In this document: positions 52,129-61,388 of the stretch, piece by piece
Numbering within the stretch: position 1 is the first letter of the stretch
How the letters are laid out: every line of letters starts with the position of its first letter
Assembly: GCA_963377175.1 (NCBI GenBank)
Contig: CAUJNA010001479.1
Coordinates: 1 to 64,000 of the forward strand
Source: Effrenium voratum
Taxonomy: Eukaryota > Sar > Dinophyceae > Suessiales > Symbiodiniaceae
Direction of reading: 5' to 3'
DNA length: 64,000 nucleotides
Notes under the pieces: generated by a model
Database searches by the model: none
What the model saw: the letters and a program-made list of their open reading frames with translations, nothing else
Told to the model about the DNA's origin: nothing
Program-made: the position numbers and the translations under genes

Positions 52129-53233
52129 ATGCAGAGCCTGGACTACAAGCTGAAAACCAGCAACACCAACTACGTGACCGCACGCTGAGCTCCTTCTCCC
52201 CCGCCACCTCGAGGGTCTGCCGCATTCCGCTGACCAGCGGCACCTCGTTCATCGACCCCGAGTCTATCAAGATCGCCTTCAGAGTCAGAAACACGGACGC
52301 CACCAACCCGCTGGCGCCTGCCACTCCGAACCCCGCCTGTTTCATCCAGAGGATCCAGGTCTTCGCCAACGGCCAGCGCTGCGACGACATTAACTACTAC
52401 GGCCGCACCGTGGCCGTGCATGACCTGCTGAAGGGCCGCGAGTACAACCAGAACAAGGCCGTGGAGGGCTTCGACGAGGTGAACAACTCTCGGACGCCCC
52501 GCGCGGTGCACCAGAGCGGCTACGCGGACGTGCTGCTGCGCCCCACCATGGTGGGCATCCTGCGCTGCGGGAAGATGCTGCCGCCGCAGCTGAACCTGGT
52601 GATAGAGATCGAGTTTGCGGACGCCACGACTGCGCTGTGGTCTGAGAACGCCGGGGCGCACCCGGCGGGAGCCACGCTGAGCACCGACTTCGAGATCCAG
52701 AACGTCCGAGTTCTGGCCTCACAGGTCGTCCTGGACTCTGCGCTGGTAGAGTTTTTTCAACCGCGTGCTCCTCTCAGGAAGGTCGCTCGTGTTCAGCTAC
52801 CCCACGGTGCACACGCAGCTCCACGGTGCCTCCACCTGCTGGCCAACCCGGGGCAGGACGTGGCCCCCATCGGAGCGGCCAGGCAGGAAGACAGTCTCCT
52901 GGAGTCGCAGATGCAGCTGGGCAGCCTGCAGTACCCGCACAACCCTATGTCTCGAAGCACTTCCACTTCCTCTCAGTCCTTGCGGGGATCTACGACGACA
53001 CGGTGCGCAACATCGACATCGACCGCGCTGGCTACCTGCCCCACAGCCTCATCGCGGGCTTCCCGACAGAGCGAGTGCCCAAGATGCCCCTCAGTGGCGT
53101 CAGCACTCGTTCGGGCGACCTGGCTCGGTTCACTTTCAAGGCGCTCGACGGCACGATGACGGATGTGTTCATCCACCTGATAGCCTATCAGCTGGCGACG
53201 CTCTCTGGCACAGGAGTCTCCGTGCTTGACTAG
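52129..53233 (+). pseudogene. Polinton-like/adinto-like virus major capsid protein, frameshifted
   Basis: Starts MQSLDYKLKTSNTNYVTA. A shift at about 52186 moves the frame to TSGTSFIDPESIKIAFRV and VFANGQRCDDINYYGRT, and another at about 52755 (T-run) to LLSGRSLVFSYPTVHTQL. Two more lead to RNIDIDRAGYLPHSLIAGFP and a C-terminal IHLIAYQLATLSG with stop at 53233. The layout (early strand with a GT.FID segment, LP..L.IEIEFAD, VLDSALVEFF, LLSG..L) resembles the double jelly-roll capsids of Polinton-like viruses of protists. At least four frame breaks make it a pseudogene. The family assignment rests on pattern, not on a search. Confidence 0.65.
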
Positions 53234-53236
53234 TAA

Positions 53237-53317
53237 GGATCCATAGCTCAATTGGAAGAGGCTCTGCAGCTCTGAAGCTTACAGACCGCGGGCTCGATTC
53301 CACCCGGGCGCGGATCA
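53237..53317 (+). tRNA. tRNA-like sequence directly after the capsid pseudogene
   Basis: Begins GGATCCATAGCTCAATTGG (acceptor strand plus A box) and ends with B box GCTCGATTCC and CGGATCA, which pairs with GGATCC over about 5 bp. The anticodon loop may be CTCTGAA (CUG, Gln), but the anticodon stem is weak. It starts 3 bp after the capsid stop. Degenerate tRNA, viral tRNA-like element or an attachment site. Confidence 0.4.
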
Positions 53318-53349
53318 TTTTTTGCAGGCGAGCGGTCTTGGGAATTCTT

Positions 53350-53560
53350 TTTTCTTCCTTGAGCCGAGACGGATCATCGCCGAGAGACGGATCTTTCCGC
53401 CTCCAGCCCGGTGAGCGCCTCTCCTGGGAGCAATAAATTTTCGAGACGGATCTTCCCACCTCCAGCCCGGTGAGCGCCTCTCCTGGGAACAAGAAATTTT
53501 CGAGACGGATCTTTCCATCTCCTAGGAGTAGGAAATTCCCCGAGACGGATCTTCCCGCAC
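53350..53560 (+). repeat. Module repeat array, left arm (GAGACGGATC orientation)
   Basis: Repeats of GAGACGGATCTT, CCTCCAGCCCGGTGAGCGCC and TCTCCTGGGA-CAA-AAATTTTC. The last ~115 bp are the reverse complement of about 55245-55360 with few differences. Confidence 0.9.
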
Positions 53561-53982
53561 GCATCGCACCGGCTGCCGCTCCTGCACCTCGGCCTGGCCT
53601 CCAGCGCGTGTTGGTCCACAGCCGGGTCTGCTTCCTGTACGGAGTCCCGTACTTGCAGTAGGTAACGTCCACCCAGGGCGCTCCATGAACGGGCAGGTCT
53701 TCAGCAGCCCGCTGGCCGGATTCTCTATGACCCACATGAGCGGGTCGAAGTGCGCCATGATCTCAAGGGGGGAAGACGGGAGGCATCTGAGGGGCGCTCA
53801 AGGGGGGCGCCAGCGCGAGAGGGTCAGGGGGCAGTCGCGCGAGCTGCTTTACAGCATTCCTACGGCGAGGAGATTGCGAGCGCGGCCACGGCAGAGCTTG
53901 CGGATCGGCTGAGCATCCCGGACTGAAGCGAGGAGCATTTCTTATAAGATTTTTTTAATGACCCTAACGAGCTCATTTTTTC

Positions 53983-54651
53983 TTAGCAGGCATGCGCTCC
54001 GACGGCGGCCAATAAGCCGCCCCACGTGGCATAGCGCCACTGCCCGAAGACTGCGCCTCCACACTTTGGGCAGGACTTGCAGCTGACGCGGCACCCATCT
54101 ATCTCCCGCGTCACTCTCAGCAGGAGCGGGTTGCCCCACAGCTGCAGCTCCTCCAAAGTGCGCGCGGCATCTTCGATCAGCAGCCGCGCGGCGTGCAGGC
54201 AGCGCATCAGCGGCTCGCTGCAGGGCTTCTCAGCGCAATCCAGCACCTGCGCAGCCGCGGCCAGGGTCAGCTCCAGGAAATCGCCCTTGGTGTCGGCGTT
54301 GAGGTGCCCAAGCGAGGGCTCGGGAGCCAGCCAGTCGAACGTCTGCGCCCAAAGATCGTCTCCGGGATCTCTGGTCATCACTCGGCATCCGTCCTTCGTG
54401 AGGTAGGACTCCAAAGCGCCGTAGGGGCAGGGGAATCCGAAGTCAAGTCCGCTGACTCGGATGCCCCCCGTGTAGGACAGGCTCTTCCTGTCTCTGCGAG
54501 GATGCAGCAGCAGCGCCGAGAACAAGCCGCTCAGATCCAGCAGCTCGGAGATGCGCTCCACCGCTTCCAGCGCATCCGGAAGGGCGGCAGGCTGCTTGGC
54601 TGCCCACTCCTCCATGGTGACCAGCAGGCTCTCGGTCAATGCGTGCTGCAT
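53983..54651 (-). CDS. Unknown protein with a C-terminal Cys cluster
   Basis: 222 codons, start ATG 54651 (MQHALTESLL). An intact frame in a region where most others are broken. Central part has GGIRVSGLDFGFPCPYGALE. The C-terminal part has CRVSCKSCPKCGG, a possible zinc ribbon (C-x4-C-x2-C-x2-C). It sits between the two inverted module arrays, so it may be a cassette of its own. T-runs lie at its 3' end (53946-53956). No family recognised. Confidence 0.55.
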   Translation of the reverse strand: MQHALTESLLVTMEEWAAKQPAALPDALEAVERISELLDLSGLFSALLLHPRRDRKSLSYTGGIRVSGLDFGFPCPYGALESYLTKDGCRVMTRDPGDDLWAQTFDWLAPEPSLGHLNADTKGDFLELTLAAAAQVLDCAEKPCSEPLMRCLHAARLLIEDAARTLEELQLWGNPLLLRVTREIDGCRVSCKSCPKCGGAVFGQWRYATWGGLLAAVGAHAC

Positions 54652-54722
54652 GTCGACCCATGCTCGATCCGCTCAAACGCTTCGGTCCATGCGAACAAAT
54701 AATTCCCTAGGGATGGTCTGGA

Positions 54723-55372
54723 GGCGACAAGATCCGTCTCTCCACAATGATCCGTCTCGGACCAGGATATGTTTTTTTTATCCTCAGGAGAGGCGCTCAA
54801 TGATCCGTCTCGGACCAATTTCCTACTCTAAGGAGAGGCGGTCACCGGGCTGGAAAGATCCGTCTCGGACCTTGGAATAAAAGCCCTCTAGGTAGAGGCG
54901 CTCACCGGGCTGGAGGCGGAAAGATCCGTCTCTCCACAATGCTCCGTCTCTCCACAATGATCCGTCTCGGACCAGGATATGTTTTTTTAGATCCGTCTCT
55001 CCACAATGATCCGTCTCTCCACAATGATCCGTCTCGGACCAGGATATGTTTTTTTATCCTCAGGAGAGGGTAATTTCCTACTCTAAGGAGAGGCTGGAGG
55101 CGGAAAGATCCGTCTCGGACCCTGGCCTCTAGGTAGTGGCGCTCACCGGGCTGGAGGCGGAAAGGTCCGTCTCTCCGCAATGATCCGTCTCGGACCAGGG
55201 TAATTTCCAACTCGAAGGAGAGGCGGTCACCGGGCTGGAGGCGGAAAGATCCGTCTCGGGGAATTTCCTATTCTCAGGAGATGGAAAGATCCGTCTCGAA
55301 AATTTCTTGTTCCCAGGAGAGGCGGTCACCGGGCTGGAGGCGGGAAGATCCGTCTCGGACCTTGGAATAAAA
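54723..55372 (-). repeat. Module repeat array, right arm (GATCCGTCTC orientation)
   Basis: About a dozen GATCCGTCTC boxes, many followed by GGACCAGGATATG and a T-run, alternating with AGGAGAGGCGGTCACCGGG and CTGGAGGCGGAAA. Same modules as 53350-53560 but inverted. Each box pairs potentially with its inverted partners. Confidence 0.9.
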
Positions 55373-55631
55373 GCCGCACCAGCGCGTCGCCCTCCTCGAG
55401 TCGTCGAGGGCGCATCGTCAGAGCTCGGCTGTACTCCGTGCAGACCGGGCTGGCCCAGACCATGTCAAAGTGCCCCGGCGGAAACAGCGTGTAGTCCCAG
55501 CTCCGGATGTCGCACAGGATCGTGGGCTCAAATTTCGACACGATGTCCAGGGAGACGACCTCCCACCCCGCCGCCTCGAAGGCTCGGCCAATCGACTTTG
55601 TGCCGCAAAACAGCTCCAGCAGTCTCGGCAT
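55373..55631 (-). pseudogene. Truncated C5 cytosine methyltransferase (viral)
   Basis: Starts at ATG 55631. LLELFCGTKSIGRAFEAAGW is motif I, VVSLDI follows, and FDMVWASPVCTEYSRA is motif IV (a P-V-C-T-E-Y-S form common in phage and algal virus enzymes). The frame then runs into the module repeat at about 55372 and stops; motifs VI-X are absent. Distinct from the retroelement methyltransferase, which has PCQG. Confidence 0.7.
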
Positions 55632-55736
55632 GTTTAACAATTACCACCAGCACAACAAAGCACGCACAGGCGAGGGCGCGGCTCAAGCAGTTTCGCATGC
55701 TCGGACCAATCTTTTTTTAATCGGAGACAGAAAAGG

Positions 55737-56267
55737 ATGACGAGCCAGGCTAGCATGTGGAAGTTGGGCGAGGTGCGCTCCAATGCTAAGGGTGGCAAAT
55801 TCTTGTGCATGGAGCCGCTGTTTTGGCAGAGCGAAGCTTCGCTGGAAATCCCATGGGAGCCCAGGGCCTTCTCCGAGGGGCAGCGCCCCAGCGTGAGCTT
55901 CGCAACCGACGAGCGCGCGAGGCTCTTCTGGGAGCGGGCCGAGACCGATCTGGTCGAGCAGCTGGCGGCCGCATCCGAGCGCGTCTTCGACGCGAAGCTC
56001 ACGCCCGAGGCCGTGCGCCAGCGGCTGCTGCCCTCTGTGAGGCAATCGCGCGGCGGCGATTGGATGCTGAAAGCCAAGCTGCCGGCCCACGCGCGCTTCT
56101 GGAACGCCGGCGGCACGTTTGCGGACCGCCCCGCCGAGCTGGCTCACTGCGCCGCGCGCGTTAGGCTGAGAGCGCGCAGCTTGTGGCTGATGAGCGGCAT
56201 GTGCGGGTTGAGTCTTGAGGTCACAGATCTGCGCGTGGAGCCACCTTCTCGAGAGTGCCCGCTGTAG
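55737..56267 (+). CDS. Unknown protein of the viral island
   Basis: 176 codons from ATG 55737 (MTSQASMWKLGEVRSN). A run of T (55707-55716) sits about 20 bp upstream. Composition is soluble and mixed alpha/beta: MEPLFWQSEASLEIPWEP, later ARFWNAGGTFADRPAELAHC. No recognised domain. Divergent from the methyltransferase fragment and co-directional with the next frame. Confidence 0.5.
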   Translation: MTSQASMWKLGEVRSNAKGGKFLCMEPLFWQSEASLEIPWEPRAFSEGQRPSVSFATDERARLFWERAETDLVEQLAAASERVFDAKLTPEAVRQRLLPSVRQSRGGDWMLKAKLPAHARFWNAGGTFADRPAELAHCAARVRLRARSLWLMSGMCGLSLEVTDLRVEPPSRECPL

Positions 56268-56314
56268 TTTCTTCCGATGCCGCAGCCTTTTTTTGCTCAG
56301 TAAAAAAATTCAGA

Positions 56315-56866
56315 ATGACCACCCACGTCCTGGAGCGCCGCGAGCAGCTGAGGCCTGTGCTGAAGGCCGCCGTTGATGCCGAGGCGCTGAAGCGGGGAGC
56401 CTCTCTGGAGGAGGTGAGCCGCCTGCACAACGAGCTCGCTCGGGGAGCGCCCGTGCTGGAGCGGCTGATAGCCGATGGGCTCGCCGGCAGGTTCCCGGCG
56501 GAGGAGGTCGACATCCAGAACTGGAAGGAGATGCTGAAGCGGGCGCAAGACCTGCAGCTTAAGCTTCGCAAGCGCTTGAACCAGCGCGCGGCTCGCAGCG
56601 CAGCTCCCGCCATGGCCGAGGAGTGCGGGGAGGAGAGCTGGGCGCCGATGGAAGCGCTCCGCGAGAAGCGTGAGGCCCTGAGGCAGCGTCGCATTCGCAC
56701 GTGCGATGTCGCATCGCTGGCCCAGATCGAGAGGGAGCTCTTCGAGGTGGAGGAGCAGCTCGTCAGCAAGAAGATCGCTGAGCGGCTGCCGGTCTCGCTG
56801 GCTGCCAAGAGCGCAACCCTCCGCAAGGAGCTGGACGATCGAGGCCTCCAGAGAGCTCCTCGCTGA
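56315..56866 (+). CDS. Unknown alpha-helical (coiled-coil) protein of the viral island
   Basis: Start ATG 56315 (MTTHVLERREQLRPVLKA), preceded by TTTTTTTGCTCAG and AAAAAAATTCAG. Long charged helices with heptad character (KEMLKRAQDLQLKLRKRLNQ, ALREKREALRQRRIR). The listed C terminus may be a frameshift artefact: near 56835 another frame continues IEASRELLAELNLQGSSTDS. Function unknown; possibly a virion or DNA-binding protein. Confidence 0.5.
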   Translation: MTTHVLERREQLRPVLKAAVDAEALKRGASLEEVSRLHNELARGAPVLERLIADGLAGRFPAEEVDIQNWKEMLKRAQDLQLKLRKRLNQRAARSAAPAMAEECGEESWAPMEALREKREALRQRRIRTCDVASLAQIERELFEVEEQLVSKKIAERLPVSLAAKSATLRKELDDRGLQRAPR

Positions 56867-56959
56867 GCTGAACCTGCAGGGCAGCAGCACCGACTCGCTG
56901 TCTCCGAGCTGTCTGACCGCAGCTCAGCGCCGTCCGGGCGGTGCCTCTGAAAAAGCCGC

Positions 56960-58233
56960 GCGCTAGACCTGCTGCCAATTCGGCTGCCCTTCCTCGCCAA
57001 GGTCAGCTTCCAGATCCTGCTGACGCGCCCGGCTGCGAACGATGAGGACGAGGACAGGGTGGAGCTCACGCTCTACTTCCTCAGGCTGGCGCCGTGGATC
57101 GTGAGGCCCGCGCCTCCGTCGGCCCGCGCCGGAACCATGATGGCGGCCATCAGGACGAAGTTCGAGGTCGTGCTCGAGCGCTCCCGCTTCCCCGAGTCCG
57201 ACTGGACCGTCGTGGGCATCACGGCGGCGTATTTGCTGACCGCGCCCTCGCAGCAGCTGGCCGACATGCCCGCGCCCCTGGCCAAGAAGAAGGCCATCTG
57301 GAACCCTCGGAACGAGGACCACCGCTGCTTCATTGGTGCGTCCTCGCCCACTGCCTCGGGCTCGAAGGGCTCACCTGGCGGGAGCGGCAAAAGGCCGTGA
57401 GCTGCTCGGGCTCCTTCTTCTACCCCGAACACCGGCCGCCGAGGATCGCGCCCCCCGGGCTGGCAGCCCGCTCTGGCCGACGCGGGGGTGGACTTCTCTG
57501 GCCTGCCGACGGACCGCCCTGTGGGCTTCGACGACATCGAGGCCTTCGAGCTCCGCAACGCCGGGCGGGTGGAGGTCTTCGTCTTCGTGTGGCAGCAAAC
57601 CCTGTGGACGGACGGGCTGGAGTACTACCACGTCCTCCAGCAGCGCGCCCCGAGCGGCACGGGCGTCGTCCAGCACACCGTGCTGCTTCTCCTGCACAGC
57701 GGCCACTACAGCCTGATCCACAACTTCCAGGCGCTGGCCGGCAGGCAGGGGCTGACCCTGGGAGCCACGCCCACCAACACCGGCGGCTGCGCGGAGTACA
57801 AGTGCCCGAGGTGCATGGCCCGCTTCGCCACGAAGGCCTCGTGGCAGCGGCACCGCGCTACCCAGTGCTATCGAGAGATAGCCGAGCGCACTCGGAAAGC
57901 GCCGCTGCCCGGGCCCGAGAAGAGCCTGCTGCGCTACCAAGGCCTCCGCAGAGCTCGCGCCCCTGACGTGCTACGCGGACCTCGAGGTCTACAGCACGCC
58001 CGCCCCGACGGTCCACATAGCGCAGCAGCAGCCGGCGCGCCAGACCGTCGCGGCTTCTTCCTGCTACGTCGCTGTCGGGCGCTGCGGCTACGTGCCACCC
58101 GAGGAGCTGAGGCTGAGGCTCACGCACCACGAGCGGGACAGCGACAAGCACCACGCCGTCCGCGCCATGCTGAACGATCTTCTCAAGCTGGCCGACGCCC
58201 GGCGCGGCCTCTCTGAGTGCCCGACAGAAGGTG
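56960..58233 (+). pseudogene. Protein-primed DNA polymerase B, N-terminal part, frameshifted and truncated
   Basis: Successive frames carry KKAIWNPRNEDHRCFI then WCVLAHCLGLEG (the NP.N.D..CF.W...AHL block typical of Polinton and adinto-like polymerases), VEVFVFVWQQTLW, LLLLHSGHYSLIHNF, a C2H2-like zinc finger (CPRCMARFATKASWQRHRATQC in two pieces), and CYADLEVYS (exonuclease I motif, D-x-E, at about 57975). It ends at 58233, just after the 21-bp direct repeat; exonuclease II/III and all polymerase motifs are missing. Breaks near 57330 and 57480-57950. Would have replicated the viral genome from a protein primer. Confidence 0.7.
58198..58218. repeat. 21-bp direct repeat at a rearrangement junction, left copy
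   Basis: Identical to 60034-60054. Left of it is the polymerase B fragment, right of it the N-terminal half of the adenine methyltransferase. Confidence 0.9.
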
Positions 58234-58506
58234 ACTGAAGTAGAAGCGCCTGTCTACCTTGCGCCCCGCCAGGCGCAGCAAGGAGCGCAGGAAGACCGGG
58301 TCTTGCCTTAAGTAGCAGCGGTGCAGGTTTGCGACGGGCTCGAAGGCGTCGACGCCGCGCACCTCCAGGCCCGGACGCCGGGTTGCGAGGTAGTACTCCA
58401 GCTTTCCAGAGCCGAAGAAGGGAGAGTGAAGCACAGCGACGTCCCCCAGCAGCCGGTCCATGTGAGGAGCTAGCCAGGATTTGCTTCCCATGTACTTCAG
58501 CAGCAC
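58198..58506 (-). pseudogene. Dam-type (D12 class) adenine methyltransferase, N-terminal half
   Basis: Minus-strand frame with LLKYMGSKSWLAPHM, SPFFGSGKLEYYL (motif I of D12-class N6-adenine methyltransferases) and GVDAFEPVANLHRCYLRQDP. It ends in TQRGRAG inside the 21-bp repeat and then enters the polymerase sequence. The matching C-terminal half, starting with the same TQRGRAG in the same frame, is at 59640-60054. First in-frame ATG at 58491; the open frame extends further upstream. Confidence 0.75.
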
Positions 58507-58583
58507 GCCAGCCTTTAGATTTATCCCGGTCTCACTGCCCGGCTTCCCAGCGTCGAATTTGACAAGTAACGCAAAGGAACGTC

Positions 58584-59323
58584 ATGGGGAAGATCAAGGT
58601 ATTCCCCACGCCAGAATACAGCAGCAAACAATCCTCGGACCCCGTGGTGCCCCTGGTCCCATGCACAGGTATCTTCCTCGGCCCCAGCAAGTCCGGCAAA
58701 ACCGTGGCTCTGATCAGCCTGATTCTGGAGCAATACCGCGGTGTCTTCGAGAAAATCTATATCTTCAGTGCTTCGATTGGGATCGACGATGGCTGGATCC
58801 CCGTCAAGAAGTACATAGAGGAGGACCTTGGGGTGAACACGGAGAAAGAGCACCTTGGGGTGAACACGGAGAAAGAGCAAGCCTACTGGGACGAGTGGGA
58901 CGAGGCTGCGCTGCGGGGCATCATCCAGAGCGCAAGATCACCGAGACATCCAAGAAGTTGGAGATGAAGAAGCTGTATCAGGTGCTAGTAGTATCGACGA
59001 TATGGCAGCTCCACAAGGTCAACGGCGCCCTGGATACGCTCTTCATCAGGGGCCGGCACCTGCAGATCAGCACCTGGGTGAGCTCGCAGAAGCTGAGGCT
59101 CATCAGCGCGGCAGTGCGGGTCAATCAGCAATTTCTCTGCTGCTGGAGGCTGCGCAACCAGCACGAGCTGGAGGCCGTCGGGACCCCTACAGCTTCCTCT
59201 TCGTGTCTCAAGCCAAAGAATGAGTTCTACTTGCGCTTTGAAGAGCGTTCGCTCTGCAGAAAGAAGCCGATGGGGGCGGCGCTCAGCTTCCTGGGCCAGA
59301 AGCTGTTTGCTAGCTCCCACTGA
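58584..59323 (+). pseudogene. A32-type genome packaging ATPase, main copy, damaged
   Basis: Start ATG 58584 (MGKIKVFPTPEYSS). Walker A GPSKSGKTVALISLIL at about 58680. A 27-bp segment is duplicated at 58828-58881, repeating LGVNTEKE. The frame shifts at about 58935 (IIQSARSPRHP instead of IIQRQRKITETSKK). Walker B is degraded here (YQVLVVSTIWQL), whereas the partial copy at 60060-60395 keeps YQVLIILDDYAD. C-terminal part AAVRVNQQFLCC and RLRNQHELEAV. Packages viral DNA into capsids in Polintons, virophages and large DNA viruses. Confidence 0.75.
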
Positions 59324-59354
59324 TCAGCGCACGGTTTGAGAACATCTCCTGCTG

Positions 59355-59610
59355 CAGCAGTCCAGTCCCCCATCATCTGTCGAACTGGTGGCCTCCTAAA
59401 GAAAAGGACCTGCAGAGCGACGCCCGGCTGCCGTCTACAAGATCCGCCTGGCCGATAGCTTTTTGCCGACTGATCGCGGCCGTACTTGTACTGGGTAGAC
59501 GCCGTGCTTGGGACTCTGAACTGGGCGTTCTGCCCGAGGGCGCCTACACGGCTCCCGGCTGGCCGCCTGGATCAGCTCCAACTTCCTACTGCCGCCTACA
59601 GCAAACCACT
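59355..59610 (+). pseudogene. Penton-like gene, 5' fragment in opposite orientation
   Basis: The plus strand at 59355-59415 (with GTGGCCTCCTAAAGAAAAG) and 59405-59600 (RSDARLPST, LGVLPEGAYTA, WPPGSAPTSYC) matches the minus-strand penton-like gene near 62350-62740 in pieces. It mixes conserved nucleotide blocks with deletions. Confidence 0.5.
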
Positions 59611-59639
59611 GTCGCCAGCGCAGGATTGCCCCGGCGCAC

Positions 59640-60054
59640 TACCAGTGGAGCTGTTCTTGCCCGAGCACAGCCTCGTGATGGAGCCGGCCCTGCTGTAGAG
59701 CTCCCAGGCTTCAGGCACGTCATTGATGCTCAGGACGAAGGGCAGGCCGCTTGCGAAGAGCGCGTCTCGGAGCTCCGAGTGGAAGGCCAGGTCATGCCCC
59801 CGCCTTCTCGTGCCATAGTAGTTCATGCTGCGGCCTGGGAAGATGTAGGGAGGATCGGCATATATGGCCTGTCGGGGTGCCAGGCGGGGCAGAGCGCGCA
59901 GATAGCCCAGTGCGTCCTGGCGCCGCACGGTTACATTTGTCGGAGGCCGCTGCAGACGCCGCACGCTGCTCAGGGCCAGCGGCCGCTGCTGTGTGAAGGA
60001 GCCCAAGCTGTTGCGCAGCAGGATGTATGAGCACCCGGCGCGGCCTCTCTGAGT
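59640..60054 (-). pseudogene. Dam-type adenine methyltransferase, C-terminal half
   Basis: The frame begins TQRGRAGCSYILLRN at the 21-bp repeat and continues to AIYADPPYIFPG, the catalytic DPPY motif (about 59855), then GHDLAFHSELRDALFASGLP and FVLSINDVPEAWELY. It is the complement of the N-terminal half at 58198-58506. DPPY enzymes methylate adenine N6. The 3' end of the frame runs on into unrelated sequence. Confidence 0.75.
60034..60054. repeat. 21-bp direct repeat at a rearrangement junction, right copy
   Basis: Same 21 bases and same orientation as 58198-58218. Left of it is the methyltransferase C-terminal half, right of it an ATPase fragment. Confidence 0.9.
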
Positions 60055-60395
60055 CGACGACAGCTGGGTCCCTGTAAAGAAGTACATAGAGGAGGACCTG
60101 GGGGTTAATACCGAGCGGGAACAGGCCTACTACGACGAGTGGGACGAGGCAGCGCTGCGGGGGATCATCCAGAGGCAGCGCAAGATCACCGAGACATCCA
60201 AGAAGTTGGAGATGAAGAAACTCTACCAGGTGCTGATTATCCTGGACGACTACGCAGATAGCCCGCAGCTGCACAAGGCCCACGGCGCCCTGGACACGCT
60301 CTTCATCAGAGGCAGACACATGCAAATAAGCACCTGGGTGAGCTCCCAGAAGCTGAGGCTCATCAGCGCAGCCGTGCGGGTGAACATGCAATTTC
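60055..60395 (+). pseudogene. A32-type packaging ATPase, middle fragment
   Basis: Reads DDSWVPVKKYIEEDLGVNTE, IIQRQRKITETSKKLEMKKL, YQVLIILDDYAD (Walker B with DD) and ISTWVSSQKLRLISAAVRVN, then loses homology at about 60395. Lacks Walker A. About 80-90% identical by eye to the main copy over the shared part, and better preserved. Confidence 0.75.
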
Positions 60396-61080
60396 ACCCT
60401 CGGAGGCAACGGCTACCTCTCCCTCCTCCGCAGCCACTGCTGCCGTCTCCTCTATGGCCTGTGCTGCGCCACGCTCCACCTCCTGCGCGCGCTGCCCCGC
60501 CTCGTCCAGGAGGCGCTCTACGTCGTCGGGTCGACCGATGATCTGTGGTGGCTTCGGCTGCGGCCCTGGGCGGGGCAATACGTTCATGCGGACGTACACG
60601 GCAGCGTCCTGGGGGAGCTGGGAGCGGAAGGCCTGCACCGCCGCGAGCCCTGCTGCTCCTGCGCCCACAAGGTCCGCTGCTGCCTGCGCTCCATCGGCCG
60701 CGCTGCGCAAACGGCCCGTGATGGAGGGCGGCCCCTGACCGTTGTTTGTCAGCGTCGGCCTCTGGGTCTCCAGCCAGGTCATCCTCGCCGAAGCGGTTTC
60801 CTCCGCCTTGGCGCATCCGGGCCAAGTCCTCGTCCGTGGCCTCTGCTGGAGTGCGGAAGCCTTCCTCTGGAATCGCCCTCAGGGGCGTGTGCTGCAGAGG
60901 CTGCGGGTTGGGGTCCTCGCTGGACTGCGCGAAGTCGTCCAAGTAGAAGTGGCTCGTGATGAACGTGGTGGCCTTGCGGTCCGGCTGGTCCAGGGGCAGC
61001 GGCTCATTCCGCTCCAGGTAGCCCACCACCTGCTCGAAGCGCGGGCGCTGGCTGAAGCCGTGGGCCCGAAGCGTCTTCAT
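60396..61080 (-). pseudogene. Unknown structural-type protein of the viral island, frameshifted
   Basis: ATG 61080 (MKTLRAHGFSQRPRFEQVVG), then YLERNEPLPLDQPDRKATTF and FYLDDFAQSSEDPNPQP. A shift at about 60780 leads to TLTNNGQGPPSITGRLRSAA and an Ala/Glu-rich tail (RPDDVERLLDEAGQRAQEVE). Disordered N-terminal and helical C-terminal parts recall scaffold or minor virion proteins, but I cannot name a family. Its 3' end meets the ATPase fragment. Confidence 0.5.
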
Positions 61081-61091
61081 CTCTTTAAGGG

Positions 61092-61388
61092 TTACTGCGC
61101 GGCAACTTCGCCCGCTGCGCGTTCGACGCCCCTGCGCTCGGCGCGCGCGTAGCGCAGCTGGGGTACCTGGCGGTGCACTGCCTCTGTCAGCCGGCTCACG
61201 TCGTCCAGGTGCCGCTGCCCCTCCTGGGCTAGCCGGCGTTCCCCAAGCCAATTATTGAAGGCCCGCGCCTCCTCCAGCTCTCGCTTCAGCAGCAGCGGCT
61301 GCAGGTCGTAGCTCGGATAAGTCTTGCGGAACCACCGGAGCATCTGAGGCTCGTTGCGGGGTTCTAGGGACATCATCTTGCTTTTCAT
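61092..61388 (-). CDS. Small unknown protein of the viral island
   Basis: 98 codons, MKSKMMSLEPRNEPQMLRWF. The start overlaps the stop of the upstream Pro/Glu-rich frame (ATGA type, at 61388), and the next gene starts 11 bp downstream at 61080, so the three form a tight minus-strand cluster. Mostly alpha-helical and charged. No family recognised. Confidence 0.55.
   Translation of the reverse strand: MKSKMMSLEPRNEPQMLRWFRKTYPSYDLQPLLLKRELEEARAFNNWLGERRLAQEGQRHLDDVSRLTEAVHRQVPQLRYARAERRGVERAAGEVAAQ

Noticed and set aside
54723..55372. CRISPR-like array
   Set aside because: Repeats are modular, variable in spacing and inverted relative to a second array; no equal spacers, no cas genes, eukaryotic context.
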